Source: an uncultured Muribaculaceae bacterium
GTDB lineage: Bacteria; Bacteroidota; Bacteroidia; Bacteroidales; Muribaculaceae
NCBI GenBank assembly: GCA_934661195.1
Contig: CAKUJD010000003.1
Span: forward strand, 1 to 64,000
Length of the DNA stretch: 64,000 bases
Direction of reading: 5' to 3'
The notes below the pieces were generated by a model. The model saw only the letters and a list, made by a program, of their open reading frames with translations. It was not told the DNA's origin and searched no databases. Positions 51,320 to 59,526 of this stretch are shown piece after piece (within the stretch, counting starts at the first letter, position 1; every line of letters starts with the position of its first letter). Both the position numbers and the translations under genes were made by a program.

Positions 51320-52951
51320 ATGAGAAGCGAATTAATAGTTGACGTAAAACCCACCGACATCTCCACCGCCCTGCTTGAGGACGGAAGGCTGGTGTCGCTG
51401 CAAAAAGAGTCGCGCGACGCCTCATATGCCGTCGGCAACCTCTATCTTGCCAAGGTCAAGAAACTGATGCCCGGGCTCAATGCCGCATTTGTGAATGTAG
51501 GCTATGAGAAGGACGCGTTTCTGCATTACCTTGATTTAGGTTCGCAGTTCAGCTCATATTCCAAGTTCATCAAGATGGCGCGCGACAATCACGGCAAGAA
51601 GTCGGTGAGCATATCGAAAATGAAACTGCTGCCCGACATCGACAAGCACGGCTCGGTGACCGACGTGCTTACCGCAGGCCAGGAACTGATAGTGCAGATA
51701 GCCAAGGAGCCGATATCGACCAAAGGGCCGAGGCTGACCACCGAAATCACGTTCACCGGCCGCTTTTTGGTGCTCATTCCGTTTAACAACAAAATCTCTG
51801 TGTCACAGAAGATTAAGAACGCCGACGAGAGGCAGCGCCTGCGCCGGCTGATTGAGAGCATCAAACCGAAGAACTTTGGCGTGATAATACGCACATCGGC
51901 CGAAAACAAGCGCGCCGCCGAACTGAATTCAGAGCTAAAGGTGCTGGTCAAGAGCTGGGAAGACGCCATCGACAAGATGCAGTACTCCACCCCACCCTCG
52001 CTCGTGTATGAGGAGGAAAGCCGCGCGGTGAGCCTGATTCGCGACATCTTCAGCCCCGACTTTGAGAGCATTCATGTGAATGACGCTGAAATATTCGACC
52101 AGATACACCACTATGTGAGCCTTATAGCCCCCGATCGCAGTGAAATCGTAAAGCTTTATTCCGACGACACACCGATATTCGACAAGTTCAACGTAACCAA
52201 GCAGATAAAGTCGTCGTTTGGCAAAACGGTATCATTCAAGTCGGGTGCATACATAATAATTGAAAGCACCGAGGCACTTCACGTGATTGACGTGAACTCG
52301 GGAAACCGCTCGAAAAACTCCACCGACCAGGAGAGCAACGCACTCGACGTGAACCTGCTGGCGGCCGACGAGATAGCGCGACAGTTGAGGCTGCGCGACA
52401 TGGGCGGCATCATTGTGATCGACTACATCGACATGGCCAAGGCCGAACACAGGCAGAAACTGTATGAGCACATGCGCGAGGTGATGCAAAAAGACCGCGC
52501 ACGCCACAACATTCTGCCCCTCAGCAAGTTCGGACTTATGCAAATCACGCGCCAGCGCGTGCGCCCAGCCCTCGACATCGTCACGGCCGAGACCTGCCCT
52601 TCGTGTGGCGGCAAGGGCGAGATACAGCCATCACTGCTTTTCACCGACAAGTTGAAAGACAAAATCGACTATCTGGTGAACTCACTGGGAGTGAGCAACT
52701 TTATTATGTATGTCCATCCCTACGTCGATGCCTACATCAAAAAAGGTCTGTTCAGCGAATACTATCGCTGGCGGAGGGCTTTTGGACGGAAATTCAAGAT
52801 TCTGCCCGACCAAAACCTTGCCTACCTTGAATACAAGGTGTATGACAAAGACAAAAACGAAATCGACCTCAAAGAGGAAAAGGACACCAACAGCTCGTCG
52901 AGCAAGAAAGAACGCCGCTCGCGCGAGCAGAAAGACAAAGACAAGGACTGA
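51320..52951 (+). CDS. rng: Ribonuclease G/E family endoribonuclease
   Basis: Single-strand-specific endonuclease in rRNA maturation and mRNA decay. 543 residues, near RNase G plus a tail. S1 domain at about 35-130 (GNLYLAKVKKLMPGLNAAFVNVGYEKDAFLHYLDLG), 5' sensor and RNase H-like region, catalytic Mg residues in IDVNSGNRSKNS (near 323) and IVIDYIDM (near 367), and the zinc-link CPSCGGKG near 425. The last 30 residues are Lys/Glu/Arg-rich and disordered. It follows the HU and basic-peptide genes and ends in a terminator. Confidence 0.96.
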   Translation: MRSELIVDVKPTDISTALLEDGRLVSLQKESRDASYAVGNLYLAKVKKLMPGLNAAFVNVGYEKDAFLHYLDLGSQFSSYSKFIKMARDNHGKKSVSISKMKLLPDIDKHGSVTDVLTAGQELIVQIAKEPISTKGPRLTTEITFTGRFLVLIPFNNKISVSQKIKNADERQRLRRLIESIKPKNFGVIIRTSAENKRAAELNSELKVLVKSWEDAIDKMQYSTPPSLVYEEESRAVSLIRDIFSPDFESIHVNDAEIFDQIHHYVSLIAPDRSEIVKLYSDDTPIFDKFNVTKQIKSSFGKTVSFKSGAYIIIESTEALHVIDVNSGNRSKNSTDQESNALDVNLLAADEIARQLRLRDMGGIIVIDYIDMAKAEHRQKLYEHMREVMQKDRARHNILPLSKFGLMQITRQRVRPALDIVTAETCPSCGGKGEIQPSLLFTDKLKDKIDYLVNSLGVSNFIMYVHPYVDAYIKKGLFSEYYRWRRAFGRKFKILPDQNLAYLEYKVYDKDKNEIDLKEEKDTNSSSSKKERRSREQKDKDKD

Positions 52952-52987
52952 ACCCTGTAAGTCAGTCCGCAGCAAAAACAAACGAGA

Positions 52988-53018
52988 GGACGCTTCACCC
53001 GAAGCGCCCTTTTTTTTC
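52988..53018 (+). terminator. Terminator of rng
   Basis: GG(A)CGCTT pairs with AAGCG(C)CC around CACCCG, then eight T residues, about 40 bases after the stop. Confidence 0.88.
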
Positions 53019-53076
53019 GCAAGCAAATTCACGGCCGATTACTATGGGAGCGCAGCGTGCCGATGCGGCTGATTTT

Positions 53077-53103
53077 AACGACAATAGAGACAATTGGAGA
53101 CAA
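53077..53103 (+). repeat. 27-nt dispersed repeat, copy 3
   Basis: Begins AACGACAATAGAGACAAT and ends TGGAGACAA; identical to the inverted copy at 8782-8808. It lies 68 bases before element copy C. Confidence 0.75.
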
Positions 53104-53171
53104 TTTTCCCGGAGGCCACTAACGGCTTCAAGTTTTTTATTGTTGTAAATGGCCAAATAGTGATGAGGGCT

Positions 53172-53323
53172 GTAGGGACGTGGCATGCCACGTCCGAAGT
53201 AATTTACTATCAATCAATTAATTATATGCAAACAATTACAGCCAATGTAGGTTGTTTGGCGTGATTTAGCTTCCGCGCTGGAGTAGGGCTACGCCCGTCG
53301 GACGCGGCATGCCGCGCCACTAC
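53172..53323 (+). repeat. Palindrome-bounded dispersed element, copy C
   Basis: Ends: GTAGGGACGTGGCATGCCAC + GTCC at 53172-53195 and GGACGCGGCATGCCGCGCCA + CTAC at 53300-53323. 152 bp. The interior aligns with copies A and B. The second end has one change that breaks the palindrome. Confidence 0.88.
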
Positions 53324-53437
53324 ACTAAATATCTGATTTTGTACGTTTTAGTGTAATATTGTACTTTCATACTATGACATCAGTAATGCCACAATTCATG
53401 CGGCTTGTAGCAATCGACACAAATGCAATCACTTTTT

Positions 53438-53466
53438 TAGTGCGTTCGGCATGCTGCGTTCTTACA
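53438..53466 (-). repeat. Degenerate fragment of the palindrome-bounded element
   Basis: TGCGTTCGGCATGCTGCGTT followed by CTTACA is a mutated version of the element's terminal palindrome plus CTAC end. No second arm is found nearby, so it is probably a decayed half copy. Confidence 0.5.
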
Positions 53467-53497
53467 GTAATTGGCTTTTACACAGTTGTTTTTTGCT

Positions 53498-54547
53498 TTA
53501 CAGTGGAGCTACAAGCGAGGCGAAGCGCTTGTTGCTCCACACCACCATGTTGCCGGAGGCGTCGGCGCTGATCAGCATCACGCCAAGCGAGCCGCTGCGC
53601 TCCATCATGGCTTTGGCCTTGTAAAGCCCCATGGCCATGCAGGCTGTAGCCCAAGCGTCGGCCGTGGCGCAGTCGGCGGCCACCACCGTGGCGCTGAGCA
53701 GGCTCGACTGCTCGCCGCGCCCCGTGAGCGGATTTAGAATGTGGGTCACCTTTTTACCGTCAACCTCCTTAAACTTGCGATAGTTGCCGCTGGTGGCCAC
53801 GCCGCCACGGTCGAGGCTCAGCACAAGGGCCGACTGGTGGTTGACGGTGGTGTCGTCGTCGATGGGCATGTCGACCGACACGCGCCACTGCTGGCCGCGG
53901 CTGTTGACACCGCGGGCAGCTATCTCACCGCCAATCTCCACCATGTAGTTGGTGACGCCGTTGCGCTCCAGCATGCGCCCCACCTCATCGCAGGCATATC
54001 CCTTGGCGATGCTGCTGAAGTCGAACTGCACACGCGGGTCGGCCTTGCGCACGCGGCCGCCAGCTATGCTGGTCTTACCCATGCCCACAAATGCCAGCAG
54101 GCTGTCGACCTGCCGCTGAGTGGGCAGGCTGCCGCTCTTGTAGCCAAAGCCCCATGCGTTGACCAGCGGCATCACTGTGGGGTCGTAGAGGTGTCCGCTG
54201 GCATCGTACACCTTGCGGGCCGTGACATATAGTGTCTTGAAGCAGGAATCGGGCACATCGGTATCGCCGCGGTTGATGCGCGACACCAGCGACTGCCGGT
54301 TGAATGCCGACGCGCTGCCGTCGACCATGCTGAACACAGCCTGGATAGAGTCGTCGAGGCTGCGCGAAGCCTCGTAGGTGATGTGGTATTCGGTGGTCCA
54401 CACCACGCCCGAGGCTGTGACAAACCGCTTGCGCCCGCGCGCGAAATACATCACCACCACGGCGCACAGCAGCGCCAGCACCACGGCATAGTAGCGCCGC
54501 GACTTCATTACCTTATCGTTCATTTTCTTATCGTTGTCGTTAATCAT
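53498..54547 (-). CDS. apbE: FAD:protein FMN transferase
   Basis: Attaches FMN covalently to a Thr/Ser of target flavoproteins, such as Nqr or Rnf subunits, outside the inner membrane. 349 residues with an N-terminal membrane anchor (YYAVVLALLCAVVVMYFARG). Family signatures: YHITYEAS, VFSMVDGSASAFNRQSLVSRINRG, DPTVMPLVNAWGFG, VQFDFSSIAKGYACDEVGRMLERNGVTNYMVEIGGEIAARG and HILNPLTGRG. No nqr or rnf genes in the window. Three possible ATGs at the start, differing by 8 and 13 residues. Confidence 0.95.
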   Translation of the reverse strand: MINDNDKKMNDKVMKSRRYYAVVLALLCAVVVMYFARGRKRFVTASGVVWTTEYHITYEASRSLDDSIQAVFSMVDGSASAFNRQSLVSRINRGDTDVPDSCFKTLYVTARKVYDASGHLYDPTVMPLVNAWGFGYKSGSLPTQRQVDSLLAFVGMGKTSIAGGRVRKADPRVQFDFSSIAKGYACDEVGRMLERNGVTNYMVEIGGEIAARGVNSRGQQWRVSVDMPIDDDTTVNHQSALVLSLDRGGVATSGNYRKFKEVDGKKVTHILNPLTGRGEQSSLLSATVVAADCATADAWATACMAMGLYKAKAMMERSGSLGVMLISADASGNMVVWSNKRFASLVAPL

Positions 54548-54554
54548 TATTTTT

Positions 54555-54562
54555 CAAAGTTA
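54555..54562 (-). promoter_or_regulatory. Predicted -7 box of apbE
   Basis: Minus-strand TAACTTTG eight bases before the first apbE ATG; a later ATG (MNDKVMKS or MKSRRY) may be the real start if this box is used. Confidence 0.4.
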
Positions 54563-54619
54563 CACATTTTTTCCGACAGGGGCGGCAGAGCGGCAATTCC
54601 ATATATCAGTTTTTTTTCA

Positions 54620-54627
54620 TAGCTTTG
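54620..54627 (+). promoter_or_regulatory. Predicted -7 box of the first barrel gene
   Basis: TAGCTTTG 58 bases before the start codon; -33 not evident. Confidence 0.4.
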
Positions 54628-54684
54628 CAGCCGTAAAGCGATAGAATCAAAAAATTTAAACAACGAAAAAAAGGAAACGAAGTT

Positions 54685-55296
54685 ATGAAATCAATCAAGC
54701 GAATTTTAGTGGCCACCGCAGTGGCACTGCTGGCAATGGCCCCTGCCGCGGCCCAGGTGCGCTTTGGCGTGAAGGCCGGCGTGGCCCTCAACGACCTGCA
54801 CTTTAACAAAGACATTGTGAACGACCTTTCGAGCACCAGCAACCGCGCGGGCTTCACCGGCGGTGTGATGGCCGAGGTGCAGGTGCCCATCGTGGGGCTG
54901 TGCATCGACGGCTCGGTGCTGTATACCCACCGCAGCGCCGAACTCAAGGGCAGCAAAAGCAACGAGGTGTTTAAGCGCGACTACATCGACATACCCGTGA
55001 ACCTGAAATACAAGTTCAACATTCTGGGCCTTAGCAGCATATTCACGCCCTATGTGTTCACAGGCCCCGACTTTGCCATTCTGCTGAGCGACAAGGACAA
55101 GAACGGATACACCAACAAGACTCTGAACACGTCGTGGAACGTGGGCTTCGGCGCCGAGCTGCTGCGCCACGTGCAGGTGTCGGCCACCTACGGCATCGGC
55201 CTCAGCAAGGCACTGGAGTATGTGGGCGTGGGCGACGGCCAGAGCATTAGTGGCAAAGACCGCTACTGGACGGTTACGGCCGCCTACCTCTTCTGA
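54685..55296 (+). CDS. Outer-membrane beta-barrel protein (PorT/OMP_b-brl type) 1
   Basis: 203 residues: signal peptide (MKSIKRILVATAVALLAMAPAAAQ), then VRFGVKAGVALNDLHFNKDIVN and alternating beta-strand patterns (YIDIPVNLKYKFNILGLS, YVFTGPDFAILLS, WNVGFGAELLRHVQVSATYGIGLSKALEYV) ending WTVTAAYLF with a C-terminal aromatic, the usual barrel signature. Small eight-strand-type barrel of the porin/PorT family; role unknown. A paralogue follows 140 bases downstream. Confidence 0.88.
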   Translation: MKSIKRILVATAVALLAMAPAAAQVRFGVKAGVALNDLHFNKDIVNDLSSTSNRAGFTGGVMAEVQVPIVGLCIDGSVLYTHRSAELKGSKSNEVFKRDYIDIPVNLKYKFNILGLSSIFTPYVFTGPDFAILLSDKDKNGYTNKTLNTSWNVGFGAELLRHVQVSATYGIGLSKALEYVGVGDGQSISGKDRYWTVTAAYLF

Positions 55297-55319
55297 GAGA
55301 GCAACGCACAACACAGCAC

Positions 55320-55355
55320 AAAGGCGCGCACCCGCTGAGCCGGGCGCGCGCCTTT
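55320..55355 (+). terminator. Terminator between the two barrel genes
   Basis: AAAGGCGCGC pairs with GCGCGCCTTT around a GC-rich loop, then TCTGTT. With the promoter at 55377 it makes the two genes separate units. Confidence 0.7.
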
Positions 55356-55376
55356 CTGTTATAAAAACTGAAAAAC

Positions 55377-55407
55377 TTTGTCAGGGCCATATTTTTATGT
55401 AAGTTTG
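55377..55407 (+). promoter_or_regulatory. Predicted promoter of the second barrel gene
   Basis: TTTG (55377-55380), 19-base spacer, TAAGTTTG (55400-55407), 29 bases before the start codon. Confidence 0.75.
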
Positions 55408-55436
55408 TAGTCTAATTCAAATTACGCAAAGGAATA

Positions 55437-56063
55437 ATGAACAAATCGAAACTGACCATATTAGCCGCCGTGGCCGCAGGGGCCGTGGCGCTCAACTCCC
55501 ATGCCGACAGCCGCCTGGGCGTGACAGTGGGCGGCAACTACAACGAGGTGCACTTTAAGCAGACCGACATCATAAAGCTCGACAAGCAGATGGGCGTCAC
55601 CGCCGGCGTGACTGGCGAATACATGATTCCAGGCATAGGCTTTGGCGTCGACGCATCGCTGCTCTACACCATGCGCGGCAGCAAACTGTATCTTGGAGAG
55701 AAAAAGATTTGGTCGTCGCAGGGCATTGGCAACGAAAACTGCACGCTGCACTACATCGACGTGCCGCTGAACCTGAAGTTCAAATACCGCAACCTCAACG
55801 GCATTGAAAACACCATCATGCCTATCGTGTTTGCCGGTCCCACATTCTCGTTTCTTGCCGGCCACAGCAAGTGTGGCGATGCACTCGACTACAAGACGGT
55901 GAGCGTGGGTCTGCACGCCGGTCTGGGCTGCGAGCTGCTGAACAGGGTGCAGGTGAACGCGTCATACAACTTCAGCATAGGCCGCTCGCTGCGCACCAAG
56001 CTGCTTGACGAGAATGACGCAAAAAACCGCACTTGGACGGTTACAGCCACTTACTTTTTTTAA
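55437..56063 (+). CDS. Outer-membrane beta-barrel protein (PorT/OMP_b-brl type) 2
   Basis: 208 residues: signal peptide (MNKSKLTILAAVAAGAVALNSHA), then RLGVTVGGNYNEVHFKQTDI, YMIPGIGFGVDASLLYTMRGSKLYL, YIDVPLNLKFKYRNLNGIENTIMPIVFAGPTFSFLAG and a final RTWTVTATYFF. It aligns with the preceding barrel protein in most strands (DSRLGV/VRFGV; HYIDVPLNLKFKY/DYIDIPVNLKYKF; WTVTATYFF/WTVTAAYLF), so the two arose by tandem duplication. Two extra cysteines (ENCTLH, SKCGD) may form a disulfide. Own promoter. Confidence 0.88.
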   Translation: MNKSKLTILAAVAAGAVALNSHADSRLGVTVGGNYNEVHFKQTDIIKLDKQMGVTAGVTGEYMIPGIGFGVDASLLYTMRGSKLYLGEKKIWSSQGIGNENCTLHYIDVPLNLKFKYRNLNGIENTIMPIVFAGPTFSFLAGHSKCGDALDYKTVSVGLHAGLGCELLNRVQVNASYNFSIGRSLRTKLLDENDAKNRTWTVTATYFF

Positions 56064-56262
56064 ACGATTTTGGGATTTTCGACGCATTTATATCATTTTC
56101 TCGCAACAAAATGCTATAAATCCAAAAAATATTCACTAATTTTGGAGATACAATAACACTCTAACTGAAGTTGATTCAATGTGTGGGGCTATGCGTCGCG
56201 ATGATGCGTAACCCTTTTTATTGGTCCCAGCACATTTTTTCGGCTCCAATGCAACAATAGCA

Positions 56263-56304
56263 CAAGGCGCAATGCGGCTCTTCACTTGCACGCATTGCGC
56301 CTTG
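56263..56304. terminator. Bidirectional terminator
   Basis: CAAGGCGCAATGCG pairs with CGCATTGCGCCTTG around a 14-base loop, then CTTTTA. Shared by the barrel gene and the convergent DJ-1 family gene. Confidence 0.85.
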
Positions 56305-56331
56305 CTTTTAACGCTGTGTCGCGGCTGGGCC

Positions 56332-56880
56332 TTACACGAGCATTCCGGCGGCGACCTCGTCGGCGGCAGCCTTGCCAAGGCTCTGCTCCACTATGGCCAG
56401 GGCAAACGCTGTGGCCGAGGCCGGTCCGTTGCCTGTGACCACGTGGCCGTCGACGGCCACGCGCGACTGCATCACACGCGCACCCTTAAGGCCCTGTTCC
56501 ATGCCTGGATAGCACACGGCATTGCGGCCCTCCACCAGTCCAAGCGGGCCAAGCACCACGCTCGGCGAGGCGCAGATGGCGGCAATGCCGCGCCCAGCCT
56601 TGTCCTGCTCAAGCAGCAGGCGCGTCAGCGGCTCGCAGGCAGCCAGATTCGATGCTCCGGGCATGCCACCGGGCAATATAAGCCACTGCGCGTCGGCAAA
56701 GTCGCAGTCGGCAAGCACGGTGTCGGCAATCAACTTCACACCGTGTGCGCCTGTCACCTCGCTGGTGGCGTTAATCGACACGGTGACTGCGGTCATGCCG
56801 GCACGGCGCAGCACGTCGACCACGGTGAGGGCCTCAACTTCTTCGAAGCCATCGGCCATAAACACATAAGACGTCTTCAT
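56332..56880 (-). CDS. DJ-1/PfpI (YajL-like) family protein
   Basis: 182 residues. The family opening YVFMADGFEEVEALTVVDVLRRAG holds the conserved Glu (14 or 16), and the reactive Cys103 is in the nucleophile elbow AAICASPSVV. LPGGMPGASNLA and the VAVDGHVVTGNGPASA ending (with the GPAS motif of YajL/ThiJ) complete the pattern. Members act as chaperones or glyoxalase/deglycase under carbonyl or oxidative stress. Single gene. Confidence 0.93.
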   Translation of the reverse strand: MKTSYVFMADGFEEVEALTVVDVLRRAGMTAVTVSINATSEVTGAHGVKLIADTVLADCDFADAQWLILPGGMPGASNLAACEPLTRLLLEQDKAGRGIAAICASPSVVLGPLGLVEGRNAVCYPGMEQGLKGARVMQSRVAVDGHVVTGNGPASATAFALAIVEQSLGKAAADEVAAGMLV

Positions 56881-56973
56881 TTTCTTTCTTTTTGGGGGTT
56901 AATACATTTGTTTTGGTTGTAAATATAGCACATTTTCACGACTCAGCGCACATTGAACGGCCAGAAAAAACAG

Positions 56974-57015
56974 CATCGGAGCGCGGCCATATGGAATTTT
57001 GGCCGCGCCCCGATG
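56974..57015 (-). terminator. Terminator of the transporter gene
   Basis: Minus strand: CATCGGGGCGCGGCC pairs with GGCCGCGCTCCGATG (one mismatch), then CTGTTTTTTC. Lies 26 bases past the stop codon. Confidence 0.92.
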
Positions 57016-57040
57016 GATATTGTGCATACTGTGGCTTACT

Positions 57041-58726
57041 CTACGCCAATGCAAGTATTATGATTTGTGCCGTGACCACGCGCAGAAACATGGTGAGCGG
57101 GTAAACGGTGGAGTAGCTCACGGCAGGCGCATCGTTGTTGGCCGTCTTGTTGGCATACGACAATGCCGGCGGATCGGTGGTGGTGCCGGCCACAAGGCCC
57201 ATAAGGGAGCAGTAGTTTATTTTGAACTTGCTGCGGGCAAGCACGCCCACTATGAGCAGCGGAATAAATGTAATCAGGAAGCCATAAGCGACCCACTTGG
57301 CGCCAGTAGCGTTGAACACGGTGGCGGCGAAGTTGCCTCCTGCAGCCACGCCCACCGAGGCGAGGAACAGGCAGATGCCCAACTCGCGCAGCAGCAGGTT
57401 GGCCGACGACGAAGTGTAGGTGACCAGCTTAATCTTGTAGCCGTAGCGGCCGAGCAGAATGGCCACAATCAGCGGGCCGCCGGCAAGGCCGAGCTTCATG
57501 GGGACCGTCATGCCAGGCAGTGCCAACGGAATGGAGCCCACCAAAATGCCCAGGAATATGCCTATGAACATGGTGAACATGTTAGGCTCGTTGAGGCGTC
57601 GCATCGAGTTGCCGAGGCGCTCGGCCAGGCGGTTGATGTCCTCGATGTTGCCCACCACAGTGATGCGGTCGCCCACCTGCAGGGAGAGGTTTGGACTGGC
57701 CAGCAGGTCGACGCCGGCACGGTTGACGCGGGTGGCGTTGAGGCCGTAGCCCTTGGGCAGGCGCAGCGAGCCAATCTTGCGGCCCGTCATCTCACTTTTG
57801 GTAACCACAATGCGGCGCGACACCACCGGGGTGTTGGCTGTGTCGGCCTTCCAGTCCATTTCCACCTTGGGGCCTATGATTGAGTCGAACACCTCCTCGT
57901 CTTGCACACTCATCACAATGCGCATCAGGTCGCCCTCCTCCACTTTGGTTTCGTTGAGCGGAATCAGGATCGTGCCGTCGGTCTTCTCGATGCGCGACAC
58001 CACAAAGTTGCGGTCGATGATGTTGTGTAGGCGGCTGATGGTGCGGTCGAAAATAAGTTTGTTGCTCACGCGGTAGGTGACCACGTGTGGCTTGAGCAGG
58101 CTCTGGTCATTCTCGTCGGCAATCTGCTTGGCTTCGCCCTCGATGTTGACCTTGAATATGGCCTTGACCACAATCATCGACAAGATGATGCCCACCACGC
58201 CCAGCGGATAGGCTGCGGCATAGCCCATCGACATCGACTGGTTGAGCCCTGCCGCGGCATCGGCTCCTTGGGTTTCGATAAGCGTCTGCTGCGCGGCACC
58301 GAGGCCTGGAGTGTTGGTCACCGCACCCGAGAGGATGCCCACCATGTCGGTGATTTTCACATCGCCCACAATGTAGTAGATGGATAGGGCCACCACAATG
58401 TTGAGCGCGATAATGAGTATGGCCAGGCCGTTGAGCACAAGGCCGCCTTCCTTAAACGATGAGAAAAACGACGGGCCCACCTGCAAGCCGATGGAGAAGA
58501 TGAATAGAATGAGGCCGAACTCCTGAATGAACTTCAGAATGCTGGGATCGACGGCCCAGCCGAAATGGCCGGCGGCGATGCCCACAAACAGCACAAATGT
58601 GGCACCCAGCGAGATGCCGAAGAACTTGACTTTGCCCAGGATCACTCCTATTGCAATCACGAATGAGTAGACCAGTATAGCGTGGGCCACACTGCTTCCT
58701 GTCATCAAATCAATGAACCAATTCAT
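57041..58726 (-). CDS. AspT/YidE-type transporter with two RCK_C domains
   Basis: 561 residues. About 5 helices at each end (for example VAHAILVYSFVIAIGVILG; IPLALPGMTVPMKLGLAGGPLIVAILLG) flank two RCK_C (TrkA-C) domains at about 205-285 and 290-375 (KTDGTILIPLNETKVEEGDLMRIVMS; MTGRKIGSLRLPKGYGLNATRVNRAG, LQVGDRITVVGNIEDINRLAERLG). The repeated GxxxGxxxSGAxTNTPGLGAAQ and SLMGLVAGTTTDPPAL loops are shared by aspartate:alanine exchanger-type proteins. Substrate unknown; a small acid or dipeptide is likely. Cotranscribed after gph, 56 bases apart. Confidence 0.88.
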   Translation of the reverse strand: MNWFIDLMTGSSVAHAILVYSFVIAIGVILGKVKFFGISLGATFVLFVGIAAGHFGWAVDPSILKFIQEFGLILFIFSIGLQVGPSFFSSFKEGGLVLNGLAILIIALNIVVALSIYYIVGDVKITDMVGILSGAVTNTPGLGAAQQTLIETQGADAAAGLNQSMSMGYAAAYPLGVVGIILSMIVVKAIFKVNIEGEAKQIADENDQSLLKPHVVTYRVSNKLIFDRTISRLHNIIDRNFVVSRIEKTDGTILIPLNETKVEEGDLMRIVMSVQDEEVFDSIIGPKVEMDWKADTANTPVVSRRIVVTKSEMTGRKIGSLRLPKGYGLNATRVNRAGVDLLASPNLSLQVGDRITVVGNIEDINRLAERLGNSMRRLNEPNMFTMFIGIFLGILVGSIPLALPGMTVPMKLGLAGGPLIVAILLGRYGYKIKLVTYTSSSANLLLRELGICLFLASVGVAAGGNFAATVFNATGAKWVAYGFLITFIPLLIVGVLARSKFKINYCSLMGLVAGTTTDPPALSYANKTANNDAPAVSYSTVYPLTMFLRVVTAQIIILALA

Positions 58727-58782
58727 TATAAAACTACGTTATTTCTATGAAAAACAATTAATATTCTGCTTTTGCCGCCGTG

Positions 58783-59451
58783 CTACTTGCCCACAATGCC
58801 GTTGCGCACGATGTCGAGAATCTGCTCGGGGCTGTGCACCACCACGCTGGCATGATATTCGATGAGCTCCTTCTCGGGGCGGAAGCCCCAGGTGACACCC
58901 ACCGAGTCGATGCAGGCGCGGCGCGCCGTCTCCATGTCAACGCCCGAGTCGCCCACATACAGGGTGTCGTCCTTGGCCACCTTGGCCTTGCCCAGAATCT
59001 GGAATACTATCGAGGGGTCGGGCTTCACCTTCACGCCCTCCTTCTGGCCCTCCACGGCCACGAAGTCGATGTCGGGATAGTAATGGGCAATGATGGCCTC
59101 GACCGCGGCCTGATATTTATTCGAAGCCACAGCCACCTTCACACCCATGGCGCGCAGGTTGCGCAGCAGCTGCGGCACGCCCTCGTAGGGGCGCGTGTAG
59201 TCGGTGCTGTGCTGGTTATAATAGTCTTTGAAGTCGGCCAGCAGACGGTCGACCGTCTCCTCGCCGCGGCAGTCCTCGGGCAGTACGCGCTCCATGAGGC
59301 GGCGCACGCCATTGCCCACAAAGAAGGGGTAGCTGGCTATGCTGTGAGTGGCATAGCCGTTCTTCTCAAGGGCGTGGTTGGCGGCGTGGCCCAAGTCTTC
59401 GATAGAATTGAGCAGAGTGCCGTCGAGGTCAAAAATCACAAGATTTTTCAT
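58783..59451 (-). CDS. gph: Phosphoglycolate phosphatase-like HAD hydrolase
   Basis: 222 residues with intact HAD motifs: FDLDGTLLNSIEDLG (Asp8 and Asp10), VAVASNKYQAAVEA, the Lys in GVKVKPDPSIV and YVGDSGVDMETARRA. The C1 helical cap spans about 15-80. This is typical Gph; it removes 2-phosphoglycolate formed in DNA repair, though relaxed substrates are possible. Middle gene between tamL (75 bases) and the transporter on the same strand. Confidence 0.88.
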   Translation of the reverse strand: MKNLVIFDLDGTLLNSIEDLGHAANHALEKNGYATHSIASYPFFVGNGVRRLMERVLPEDCRGEETVDRLLADFKDYYNQHSTDYTRPYEGVPQLLRNLRAMGVKVAVASNKYQAAVEAIIAHYYPDIDFVAVEGQKEGVKVKPDPSIVFQILGKAKVAKDDTLYVGDSGVDMETARRACIDSVGVTWGFRPEKELIEYHASVVVHSPEQILDIVRNGIVGK

Positions 59452-59526
59452 AAATCAATTTGTTCCTTTCTAAATGCTATATGTCGTTTTTTTTACCAAT
59501 CGTCAGTAATTAAAATCATGCGCGCG

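Larger units (their letters stand above)
53019..53497. other. Gene-free repeat region between rng and apbE
   Basis: Contains the 27-nt repeat, element copy C and a degenerate fragment of the same element; I see no coding sequence. A short frame near 53359-53571 overlaps the fragment and the apbE end and is unlikely to be real. Confidence 0.6.
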
